Assembly (NCBI GenBank): GCA_012523185.1 | Contig: JAAYIY010000053.1 | Span: 1 to 57,114 of the forward strand | DNA length: 57,114 nucleotides | Source of the DNA: Clostridiales bacterium | GTDB lineage: Bacteria > Bacillota > Clostridia > Oscillospirales > Acutalibacteraceae | Direction: 5' to 3' | Shown: positions 7,868-15,768 of the stretch, piece after piece | Numbering within the stretch: the first letter of the stretch is position 1 | Layout: every line of letters begins with the position of its first letter | Position numbers and translations under genes: made by a program | Notes under the pieces: generated by a model | What the model saw: the letters and a program-made list of their open reading frames with translations, nothing else | Told to the model about the DNA's origin: nothing | Database searches by the model: none

Positions 7868-9094
7868 TTGTTTTCTGTTTTAAAAAGAAAGTTCAGGACA
7901 CTGTTTATTTTGATTGACAGGTTTTTTAAAGCTTGCTGCAAAAGAATGTTTGAAGCCTTTTGCATGACGCTTCCCGTAAAGCGGAACAAAATCATTTTCT
8001 CCAGCTTTTGCGGCAAAAGCTACTCCTGCAACCAGCGCGCAATTTATGAATATATCGAGGAGAATTACCCGGGAAGATTTAAATATGTCTGGGTTTTTGA
8101 CTATGCGTCAAACCCTGTCATTCCCGATGCTCTTAAGAAGAAGGCAAAGCTTGTTCAGCACAATTCCAAGGCGTGCGACATTCAAAAGGCGACTTCCGGC
8201 GTGTGGTGCTTTAACCACCGCAACACATCATATTTTCACAAAAAAAAGAGCCAATTTTACATACAGACGTGGCACGGCAACATCGGATTCAAGGGTATAG
8301 ACAAAATGGCTTGTAAAACAGTCGATTACAGCAGTCCTTACATCCAAAAATGTATTGTGGACTCAAAGATGATTGACATAATCCCGATTGGCAGCGAATT
8401 CGGTCTTGAACTCATGATGAAGTCCTTTTTTTATGACGGCGAATACCTAAAGGCGGGCTACCCGAGAAACGATATTTTAATCAAAGGAGATCCGTCGCTG
8501 AAAAAGTCTGTCCTTGCGCGGTACGCCCTGCCTGAGGACACAAAAATATTAGTGTACGCGCCCACCTTCCGCGAGACTTTCAAGCTTTATGACCCTCTTT
8601 TTTCTGATGAATCGGCGGCGCAAGCACTCATAAGCGCGCTCAAAAAAAGATTTGGCGGCAGCTGGGTGATTTTTGTAAAATATCATCCTGCTTGTATATA
8701 TGAAAAACAAAGCGAATTTGACGGCAAGGCTTTATTCAACGTGACAGATTTCGGCGACATTGCCGACTTGCTTGTCGCCTGCGACGCGTTTGTTTCAGAC
8801 TATTCATCATCTGTCTTTGATTTTATGTTGACGCGCAAGCCCTGCTGGCTTTTTGTGCCCGATTTGGACACATACATATCAGCGGACAGAAACATTGTAA
8901 TAGACCTTGACGACGTCAGGCTTCCGATGTGCAAGGATGTCATGGAGCTTGCCGCCTGTATCGAGGCGTTTGACAGCGCGGCATATGGCGCGGACGTGGA
9001 TGAGATGCTTAAAACATTCGGTTCTTACGACAAGGGCGGCGCGTGCAAGGCGATGGCGGAAAAAATCAACGACTTTGTCGGCGGGAGGGCATAA
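7868..9094 (+). CDS. CDP-glycerol:glycerophosphotransferase-family (TagB/TagF-like) enzyme
   Basis: 408 residues from TTG at 7868, preceded by GGGGGGAG. Family features: FSSFCGKSYSCNQRAIYEY near the N-terminus, YIQTWHG (catalytic-type His), AGYPRND, VYAPTFRE, KYHPA, and VSDYSSSVFDFM near the C-terminus. These enzymes add glycerol-phosphate or ribitol-phosphate units to teichoic-acid-like cell-wall or capsule polymers at the inner face of the membrane. There is no clear membrane segment; a basic/amphipathic N-terminus may dock it. No other teichoic acid genes are adjacent, so the acceptor and the exact polyol are unknown. Confidence 0.87.
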   Translation: MFSVLKRKFRTLFILIDRFFKACCKRMFEAFCMTLPVKRNKIIFSSFCGKSYSCNQRAIYEYIEENYPGRFKYVWVFDYASNPVIPDALKKKAKLVQHNSKACDIQKATSGVWCFNHRNTSYFHKKKSQFYIQTWHGNIGFKGIDKMACKTVDYSSPYIQKCIVDSKMIDIIPIGSEFGLELMMKSFFYDGEYLKAGYPRNDILIKGDPSLKKSVLARYALPEDTKILVYAPTFRETFKLYDPLFSDESAAQALISALKKRFGGSWVIFVKYHPACIYEKQSEFDGKALFNVTDFGDIADLLVACDAFVSDYSSSVFDFMLTRKPCWLFVPDLDTYISADRNIVIDLDDVRLPMCKDVMELAACIEAFDSAAYGADVDEMLKTFGSYDKGGACKAMAEKINDFVGGRA

Positions 9095-9186
9095 GCCGCC
9101 GGGCGGTATTCTTTGCATTTTTAAAAGCGCACAAATCAGGCGCGCGGCAAGCGCGCTTGAGATGAATATAGGCCGGGGGTTGCTTT

Positions 9187-10656
9187 ATGAAAAAAAGATT
9201 TGTCAGTCTTGGGCTTTGCGTGGCGATAATCACCTGTCTTTTGCGTGTTCCTGTTTCAGCGGCTTCTTCGGAGCAGACGGGGCGGGACGGCGCCTGTCCT
9301 GTCGTCATTGTCAGGGGCGTCGACTTAAACGGAATTTATCTTGATTTCGGCAAGAAAAGCCAGCGCTCCTGCATTGACGGGCTGAACGCCGCCGGAATTG
9401 TCAAAACGCTGTTTGCGGCTTTGGCAAAAGGGCTGTTCAACATGAGCATGGACAGCGCCGTCGATGTGATTCTGAAATACGCCGGGGGTGTGCTGAAAGG
9501 TCTTTCGTGCGACAGCGAGGGAGATTCGGTTTTTGATGTCGGATATTACGAATATGAGAATGCCGTCGGCACATATGAAAGCTTTCCTTACGCCGACGGC
9601 AACGAGATGGGCATCATCAAAAGCGCGGTTGAGCATTACGGCGGCGAAAACGTCTATTATGTCAATTATGATTGGCGGGCTGACCCGCGCGACGTCGCCG
9701 ACTTGATAGCGGAATATATTGACAGAGCCATTGCCCAAACAGGCTCTCCAAAGGTAAACCTTGTAAGCGCGAGCATGGGCGGAGTTATGACAGTGGCGTA
9801 TATTGCGGAATACGGATGCGCAAAGCTAAACAAATGTGTTTTTCTCTCCTCGACATTTTACGGCGCAAAGGTTGTGTCCGAGCTTTTTCAAGGCAAGGTC
9901 GAAACATCACCGCGATCCCTTTACAACTTTGTTTTGTGCAATATGGGCAAGGGATCCGCTTCGCGGTTTATAATCAAGGGGCTTGAGCGCGTCGGCATCT
10001 TTAACGCCGTCTCCGCGGGCTTAAACAAGTTTTTAAGCAGATATAAGCAGCTTTTTTATGACGAGATTTTAAAAGAGTGCTTTTGCCACACTCTTTCATT
10101 TTGGTCGCTTGTTCTGCCGGAGGACTATGACGACTGCGTCAGCTTCCTTTTTGGCGGTGAAGGCGGAGCAAACGATGCCTTCACCGCAAAGACAGACGCG
10201 CTCCGCCTGATGATGGAGGGGCGCGACGCGCTGCTGAAAGATGCCGCGGAAAACGGCGGAGTCATATTTTCTGTCGTCACGACATACAATTCGGCGCACG
10301 TTCCTTTATACCCTTCTGCTGTTTTAAACGGCGACAACGGTCTTGAAACAGCCTATATGTCCGGCGGCGCAAAGGTCGCCGATTACGGTGAAAAGCTGCC
10401 GGACGAAATTCTGAACGGCGGCTCGGAGCATATTTCGCCCGACGGAGTGATAGACGCGTCCGACTGCCTTTTCCGCAACTCGACATGGTTTATAAAGGAC
10501 GGTCCGCATGTCGGGTTCAACTACGGCACGGAATGCTCCGATTTTTTGCTTTGGATGCTTGATTATGACGGGCAGGCGACTGTTTTCAGCGACGGCCGAT
10601 ATCCGCAGTTTATGAGAGCGGACAAGGAGCTTGCTCTTTACACAGACGTCCGATGA
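9187..10656 (+). CDS. Secreted LCAT/lipase-like alpha/beta hydrolase
   Basis: 489 residues with a clear signal peptide (MKKRFVSLGLCVAIITCLL ... VSAAS). After it come the strand VVIVRG and the segment YYVNYDWRADPRD, which matches the lecithin:cholesterol acyltransferase/lipase fold. The nucleophile elbow reads VSASMGG (Ser near residue 197), so the first Gly of GxSxG is replaced by Ser. The likely acid and His are in the C-terminal third (the segment around GPHVGFN has a suitable His). It probably hydrolyses a lipid ester outside the cell; the substrate is unknown. The gene starts 92 bp after the teichoic-type transferase and may be cotranscribed with it. Confidence 0.78.
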   Translation: MKKRFVSLGLCVAIITCLLRVPVSAASSEQTGRDGACPVVIVRGVDLNGIYLDFGKKSQRSCIDGLNAAGIVKTLFAALAKGLFNMSMDSAVDVILKYAGGVLKGLSCDSEGDSVFDVGYYEYENAVGTYESFPYADGNEMGIIKSAVEHYGGENVYYVNYDWRADPRDVADLIAEYIDRAIAQTGSPKVNLVSASMGGVMTVAYIAEYGCAKLNKCVFLSSTFYGAKVVSELFQGKVETSPRSLYNFVLCNMGKGSASRFIIKGLERVGIFNAVSAGLNKFLSRYKQLFYDEILKECFCHTLSFWSLVLPEDYDDCVSFLFGGEGGANDAFTAKTDALRLMMEGRDALLKDAAENGGVIFSVVTTYNSAHVPLYPSAVLNGDNGLETAYMSGGAKVADYGEKLPDEILNGGSEHISPDGVIDASDCLFRNSTWFIKDGPHVGFNYGTECSDFLLWMLDYDGQATVFSDGRYPQFMRADKELALYTDVR

Positions 10657-10776
10657 CTAAATCTGTCAAAAGGGCGCGGAAAGCGGCTTTTTAGCTTCCT
10701 ATTGCCGCACTGACATTCGATAAGCAAAGCCCGCAAAAATATAAGGCTTATTTATTTTATGAGAGCGGAGGCATAT

Positions 10777-12090
10777 ATGAGTAAAATCAAAAAAAATACG
10801 GCTCCCACAAAGCCGCTGAGTTACGCCATGGGCATGTTCGGGACGTCGATTCCCATAAATATGTTCAAAACCTTTGCCGCCGTGTTTTATATCGACAGGC
10901 TCGGCTTTATAACAACAAAGCAATTTGCGCTGATTACAGCTATCTACACGTTTGTAGACGCCGTCGACAATCCCGTTTACGGATTTTTATCTGACCGCAC
11001 ACACACCAAATGGGGGCGCAGGCGGCCGTGGCTCCTGCCCGGCTCGGTGCTGCTTGTGCTGTCATTTGTGCTTTTTTTCAGGCCGCCGGGCTTTTTGGCT
11101 CCGGAATCAATGTTTTCATATGTTTTGATTATGTATTTGCTGACAGGCACTCTTGATTCGCTGATAAACTCAAATTACGGCGCGCTTTTCCCGGAGCTTT
11201 TCAAGACAGAAAAAGACAGGGCAAAAACAAACATGCTGCGCCAGGTGTTTCAGCTAAGCGCGATGGTTTTAAGCATCGCGCTGACTCCGCTGATAACAGG
11301 GAAGATAGGTTTTTACCGCACAGCCTTAATTTACGGCGCCGTGTCGATAGTTGTCATTTGGTACATGGCGCTGAACGCCCATGAGGATTTTTCGGCGATG
11401 GAAAAGCCGAAACCGGGACTTATGTCAAGTCTGAAAGCTGTCGCTGTAAACCCGAAGTTTTGGATTTACGGCGCCGCTAACGCGTCTTTCACGGCGGCAA
11501 TGGCACTTCTTCAAGCAGGCGTGCCGTTTTATGTGAAATACCACCTGCACGCTGACGACGCCTCGGCGACTGTTCTGCTCGGCACGGCCATTTTCAGCGC
11601 AATCCTCTTTATTCCCGTTTGGTTCGTGATTATTAAAAAGCTGACCTTGATGCCGTCGTGGAGGCTTTCTTTCATCATATTTATGCTCGGACTTATACCT
11701 CTTTATTTCACCGGGACAGTGGCCGCTTCCACCGCGTTTGTTTTGCTGCCGGGGTTCGGCATAGCGGGGATTCAGGTCACTATGGACATAGTTTCGGCGC
11801 GCATTCTTGACGAGGACTCGGAAAAATACGGAATACAGCGCGAAGGTGTCTATTCAAGCCTCATAGGAGTGCTGAATAAGACATACAATCTTTTTTCCTC
11901 GCTCGGCTATCTGCTTGTGTTTAAGCTTTACGGCTTTGAAAGCGGGAAAAATCCCGGGGGCGCTCCCGGCGAAGCGTCGCGGTTTTTGACCGTTTTGTTC
12001 CCCGTCGCACTGATGGCAGTATGTGTCATTTCTTCGCGCTTCCTTAAATTCGGCGAACGGGAAACCTGCAAAAAGGAGCTTGGCGAATAG
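10777..12090 (+). CDS. GPH-family (MFS) sugar:cation symporter
   Basis: 437 residues with about 12 hydrophobic segments. The GPH signature is early: DAVDNPVYGFLSDRTH followed by KWGRRRPWLLPG, the charged cytoplasmic loop after TM2/3 of glycoside-pentoside-hexuronide symporters such as MelB/XynP. The start ATG at 10777 follows GCGGAGG. These carriers import oligosaccharides, glycosides or uronides with Na+ or H+. The transported sugar cannot be read from the sequence, and no glycosidase is adjacent, though a PHP hydrolase follows 70 bp downstream. Confidence 0.88.
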   Translation: MSKIKKNTAPTKPLSYAMGMFGTSIPINMFKTFAAVFYIDRLGFITTKQFALITAIYTFVDAVDNPVYGFLSDRTHTKWGRRRPWLLPGSVLLVLSFVLFFRPPGFLAPESMFSYVLIMYLLTGTLDSLINSNYGALFPELFKTEKDRAKTNMLRQVFQLSAMVLSIALTPLITGKIGFYRTALIYGAVSIVVIWYMALNAHEDFSAMEKPKPGLMSSLKAVAVNPKFWIYGAANASFTAAMALLQAGVPFYVKYHLHADDASATVLLGTAIFSAILFIPVWFVIIKKLTLMPSWRLSFIIFMLGLIPLYFTGTVAASTAFVLLPGFGIAGIQVTMDIVSARILDEDSEKYGIQREGVYSSLIGVLNKTYNLFSSLGYLLVFKLYGFESGKNPGGAPGEASRFLTVLFPVALMAVCVISSRFLKFGERETCKKELGE

Positions 12091-12160
12091 GAGCTTGCGA
12101 AAAATCCGGCGGACGGGAACTCGGCGGAGCGCCTGCGACGACATTGTTAGGGGTAATGAC

Positions 12161-13429
12161 TTGGACAAATTAATTTTAAATCACACAGTCAAAAAGGAGT
12201 CGGAGGGCGGCTATTACACAATCGGTTTTGACGTTCCCGAAAATGTCGAGCGCGTCACGGTGTCTTATAACTACCGCCGCTTAAACAAAAAGGCGTTTTG
12301 CAGAGAGGGATTTAAAAACATTATAGATATCGGGCTTGTTGATTGTGACGGCAGATATTTAGGCTGGTCGGGCAGCGCCCGCGTAAGCATATTTGTCGGT
12401 GAATACGGCTCGACAAAAGGCTATGTCACGCAAAAAATTAAAGCCGGACGATGGCAGATTATTGTCGGGGCATACAAAATAAGCGGCGGCGGCGTTGATG
12501 TCGAATACACAGTCGAGTTTAAGGAGAAAATGCCGCGGCTTCTTTTCGGCGATCTGCACGTTCATTCGGACGCCTCCGACGGGGAGCTTGACATTCCGTC
12601 GCTTGCCGAGCTTGCCGTTAAAAAAGGTCTTGACTTTATCGGCGTGGCCGACCACAACAATTTTTCGGAAAACTTCTCTTTTCCGCGCGTCGCCGGACTG
12701 ACGTTTATACCTGTCGTCGAATGGACTCATTACAAGGGGCACATGAACTTTTTCGGCGTTAAAAACCCGTTTGAAAACACATTTATAGCAAACAGCGCCG
12801 ACGAGATGAAAGCACTTATTAAACACGCGAAAAATCTCGGCGCGGTCATATCAGTGAATCACCCAAAATGCGGGATGTGTCCATATGTTTGGGACGACGA
12901 GGAATCCTTTGACATGATAGAGGTCTGGAACGGGCCGATGCGCCCGGCAAATGTTCGCTCCGCCGATTGGTGGACCGAGCTTCTTAAAAAGGGCAGAAAA
13001 ATACCGATAGTCGGCGGAAGTGATTTTCACAAAAGGCTTCTGCCGCTGAAGTTCGCCAACCCTGTCACGGCAGTGTTTGCCGACGCGCCCGATGCCGAAA
13101 GCATTTTGTCCGCCGTTTCGCGCGGTCAGTCCTTTGTGACGTCCTCCGTAAAAGGCCCTGTCCTTAACCTGCGCTACAAGGACACTGTGTTGGGCGGCAC
13201 GGCACGGCTCGAACACGGAGTTCCGCTTGAAATAGAGGCGTCAAGGCTCGGCGGAGCCGACCTCATGCTTGTCACGGCATACGGTGAAAAGAAGCTTTGC
13301 ACAGGGAGAAACGAAGCAAAAATAAACGAGCATATGACGGAGACAGGATTTGCTTACATAAAGGCCGTGAAAAGGGTTTTCGGCGTTGAGTTTATAAAGG
13401 CGATTTCAAACCCTGTTTATTTCTCATGA
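12161..13429 (+). CDS. CehA/McbA-like PHP-domain metallohydrolase
   Basis: 422 residues from TTG at 12161 (AGGGGT 6 nt upstream). The first ~120 residues form a beta-rich region. The PHP domain follows with GDLHVHSDASDGE (metal HxH, about residue 131), GVADHNN, EWTHYKGHMN, VNHPK and GGSDFHKR, i.e. the metal-binding His/Asp set of PHP phosphoesterases. CehA/McbA relatives hydrolyse carbamates and other esters, but phosphoesterase activity is equally possible. No signal peptide is visible, so it should be cytoplasmic. Spacing of 70 bp from the symporter suggests a shared transcript and perhaps a shared substrate pathway (inference). Confidence 0.82.
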   Translation: MDKLILNHTVKKESEGGYYTIGFDVPENVERVTVSYNYRRLNKKAFCREGFKNIIDIGLVDCDGRYLGWSGSARVSIFVGEYGSTKGYVTQKIKAGRWQIIVGAYKISGGGVDVEYTVEFKEKMPRLLFGDLHVHSDASDGELDIPSLAELAVKKGLDFIGVADHNNFSENFSFPRVAGLTFIPVVEWTHYKGHMNFFGVKNPFENTFIANSADEMKALIKHAKNLGAVISVNHPKCGMCPYVWDDEESFDMIEVWNGPMRPANVRSADWWTELLKKGRKIPIVGGSDFHKRLLPLKFANPVTAVFADAPDAESILSAVSRGQSFVTSSVKGPVLNLRYKDTVLGGTARLEHGVPLEIEASRLGGADLMLVTAYGEKKLCTGRNEAKINEHMTETGFAYIKAVKRVFGVEFIKAISNPVYFS

Positions 13430-13466
13430 TACTTTTCACCGATTTATAAAAAAGTTCAAAAATATA

Positions 13467-13495
13467 TTGAAATTAAATCCAAAATCATATACAAT
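13467..13495 (+). promoter_or_regulatory. Promoter of marR-ABC operon
   Basis: TTGAAA (13467-13472) and TACAAT (13490-13495) with a 17-bp spacer, directly before the palindromic operator. Confidence 0.65.
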
Positions 13496-13529
13496 AGTTG
13501 CGTGCGCAACCGCTGCGCCTGCAACTATT
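13493..13529. promoter_or_regulatory. Nested palindromic MarR operator
   Basis: AATAGTTGC (13493-13501) and GCAACTATT (13521-13529) are perfect inverted repeats. Nested in the left half is GTTGCG-TG-CGCAAC (13497-13510). The element overlaps the -10 box and the start of transcription, as expected for autorepression by the MarR protein encoded next. Confidence 0.65.
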
Positions 13530-13547
13530 ATTTTTTGAGGTGTTTGC

Positions 13548-13997
13548 ATGGCTTCTTATATGAAAAACATAAACATCATCAGCCGCTGCTGCAGTCTTTG
13601 GCGTTTTGTAAAGCTAAAGGACTTTGACATAGGCGACTGCCAGCACAGCTACATATACGAGATATGCCGCAATCCGGGGGTGTCGCAGGATCAGCTTGCG
13701 CGCCGCTTGTTCGTAAACAAAAGCAACGCGTCGCGTCAGCTTGCATGGCTTGAAAAGTCCGGCTTTGTCGAGCGCAGGCAAAGCGAGAAGGACAGGCGCG
13801 TTATTCATGTTTATCCGACTGAAAAGATGCTCAATCTGCTGCCCGAGGTGCGCGCCGCGTCGCTTCAATGGAGGGAATACCTGACAAAGGGCATGACCGA
13901 CGAGGAGATTAAAACCTTGAGCGAGCTGCTTGAGCGGATGGCATCGCGGGCGGCCGGGTATGCCGAGCGTGCGCTGCCGGAAGACGCCGGGGAATAA
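13548..13997 (+). CDS. MarR family transcriptional regulator
   Basis: 149 residues with the MarR winged helix in the middle: ICRNPGVSQDQLARRLFVNKS, recognition helix NASRQLAWLEKSGFVERR, and the wing SEKDRRVIHVYPT. The N- and C-terminal helices would form the dimer interface. GAGGTG precedes the ATG. It is the first gene of a three-gene operon with the two ABC exporter halves. It most likely represses its own operon through the nested palindrome at 13493-13529 and releases it when a drug-like ligand binds, which is known for this arrangement but inferred here. Confidence 0.9.
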   Translation: MASYMKNINIISRCCSLWRFVKLKDFDIGDCQHSYIYEICRNPGVSQDQLARRLFVNKSNASRQLAWLEKSGFVERRQSEKDRRVIHVYPTEKMLNLLPEVRAASLQWREYLTKGMTDEEIKTLSELLERMASRAAGYAERALPEDAGE

Positions 13998-14037
13998 GCT
14001 TGCGCACAAATATAAAAATAAAAGTCGGAGTGGGAGA

Positions 14038-15768
14038 ATGAAACTTTTCACGCGGTATTTAAAGCCTGTCGCGGGCATAGTGTCGCTGGGTCTGCTGATA
14101 AAGGTTTTCGGCACTCTTGCGGAGCTTGCTCTGCCGTATATCCTTCAATATATGCTTGACGTTGTAGCCGTCAGAAACAAAATAAAGGACTTAATTTTGT
14201 GGGGATTAATAATGATAGCGTTCGCCGTGCTGTGCGCTGTTTTGAACATTGTCGCAAACAGGATGGCGGCAAAGGTCGCGCGTGACGCGGCAAGGACAAT
14301 AAGGCATGACCTGTTTAAGGCGACAATGAATTTATCGGCTGAAACAGTTGACAAGTTCACGGTTTCGAGCCTTGAATCAAGGCTGACGACAGACACATAT
14401 AATGTGCATCATGTAATAGGCGTTATACAGCGCATGGGCGTGCGCGCGCCTATTCTGCTTTTCGGCGGGCTTATAATGACATTTATGCTTGATTACCGTT
14501 TGGCGCTCGTGATGCTTGCGACAGTGCCTCTCATTGGCGGCGCTGTCTTTTTTGTGACGCTGAAGGGAACGCCGCTTTTCCGACATGCCCAAAGCAGGAC
14601 AGACGACATGATCCGCGTCGTCAGGGAGGTTTCGCAGGGCATACGCGTCGTCAAGGCGCTTTCACGAGAGGAAAAGGAAAGAGCGCGTTACGAAAACGTA
14701 AACAGGGAGCTTGTCAAGGCGGAAACAAAAGCGTCCGCGACAATGGCGGCCGTTAATCCTTCCATGAACCTTTTTTTAAACTTTGGGCTTGTGGCGGTCA
14801 TACTTATCGGCGCCATAATAATAAGCCGCCCCGGCTCCGGGATGAAGCCGGGCGTTATTATTGCGTTCATGCAATATTTCACTCTTATCTCAAACGCGCT
14901 GCTGCACATCACAAGGATTTTTGTCATGCTGACAAGAGCCGTCGCCTCAGCCGGGAGGATTATTGAGGTCATAGATAGCCCGGATGATATGGAAGTTTAC
15001 AGCTCCCGTGATTTTCCGTCAGACGACGGCGCCGCGGGGATTTGTTTTGACAATGTGAGCTTTTCATACAAAAAGAAGAAAAAGATAATAAAGGAAGTTT
15101 CTTTTTTCTTGAAAAGCGGCGAAAAGCTTGGGATTATCGGCGCGACCGGCTCCGGCAAAACGACGCTCATAAATCTGCTCATGCGCTTTTATGACGTTGA
15201 TTCCGGGTCTGTGAGGATAGACGGACAGGATGTGCGCACTGTCTGCCGCGACAAGCTGCACGGCTTTTTCGGCGCCGCGATGCAAAACGACTTTATTTTT
15301 TCCGGCACAATACGCGAAAACATAGATTTCGGGCGCGGCATAAGCGACGATGATATTTTCAAAGCGTTAAGGACGGCGCAGGCGGAGCGGTTTGTTTCGG
15401 AGCTTGATGACGGATTGGACTATAAGCTTAACAGCAAGGGCACAAATCTTTCGGGCGGTCAAAGGCAGCGGCTTTTTATAGCGAGGGCGATGGCCGGAAA
15501 ACCGCGGATACTTGTCTTGGACGACTCGTCCTCCGCGCTTGACTACAAAACGGACGCGGCTCTCCGCCGTGCAATAGCCGCCGACTGCAAGGATCAGACA
15601 GTCGTCATTGTCGCTCAGCGCGTCAGCTCCGTCATGGGATGCGACTTGATTCTTGTTATCGACAAGGGCAGAATAATCGACATGGGAAAGCATGAGGAGC
15701 TTATGGAGAGATGCGAGGTTTACAGGGAAACAAGCGAGTCGCAGATGGGGGGAGCTATATTTGATTAG
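14038..15768 (+). CDS. Heterodimeric ABC exporter subunit A (degenerate ATP site)
   Basis: 576 residues: about six transmembrane helices (1-330) and a nucleotide-binding domain. Walker A is GATGSGKT (~368), the signature is canonical LSGGQ (~470), and Walker B reads LVLDD with Asp in place of the catalytic Glu. The switch His is replaced by Gln (VAQRVSS). These substitutions mark the degenerate-site half of TM287/288- or BmrCD-type drug or lipid exporters. The start ATG at 14038 follows GTGGGAGA. It overlaps the second half-transporter by 8 bp and lies 40 bp after marR. The substrate is unknown. Confidence 0.92.
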   Translation: MKLFTRYLKPVAGIVSLGLLIKVFGTLAELALPYILQYMLDVVAVRNKIKDLILWGLIMIAFAVLCAVLNIVANRMAAKVARDAARTIRHDLFKATMNLSAETVDKFTVSSLESRLTTDTYNVHHVIGVIQRMGVRAPILLFGGLIMTFMLDYRLALVMLATVPLIGGAVFFVTLKGTPLFRHAQSRTDDMIRVVREVSQGIRVVKALSREEKERARYENVNRELVKAETKASATMAAVNPSMNLFLNFGLVAVILIGAIIISRPGSGMKPGVIIAFMQYFTLISNALLHITRIFVMLTRAVASAGRIIEVIDSPDDMEVYSSRDFPSDDGAAGICFDNVSFSYKKKKKIIKEVSFFLKSGEKLGIIGATGSGKTTLINLLMRFYDVDSGSVRIDGQDVRTVCRDKLHGFFGAAMQNDFIFSGTIRENIDFGRGISDDDIFKALRTAQAERFVSELDDGLDYKLNSKGTNLSGGQRQRLFIARAMAGKPRILVLDDSSSALDYKTDAALRRAIAADCKDQTVVIVAQRVSSVMGCDLILVIDKGRIIDMGKHEELMERCEVYRETSESQMGGAIFD

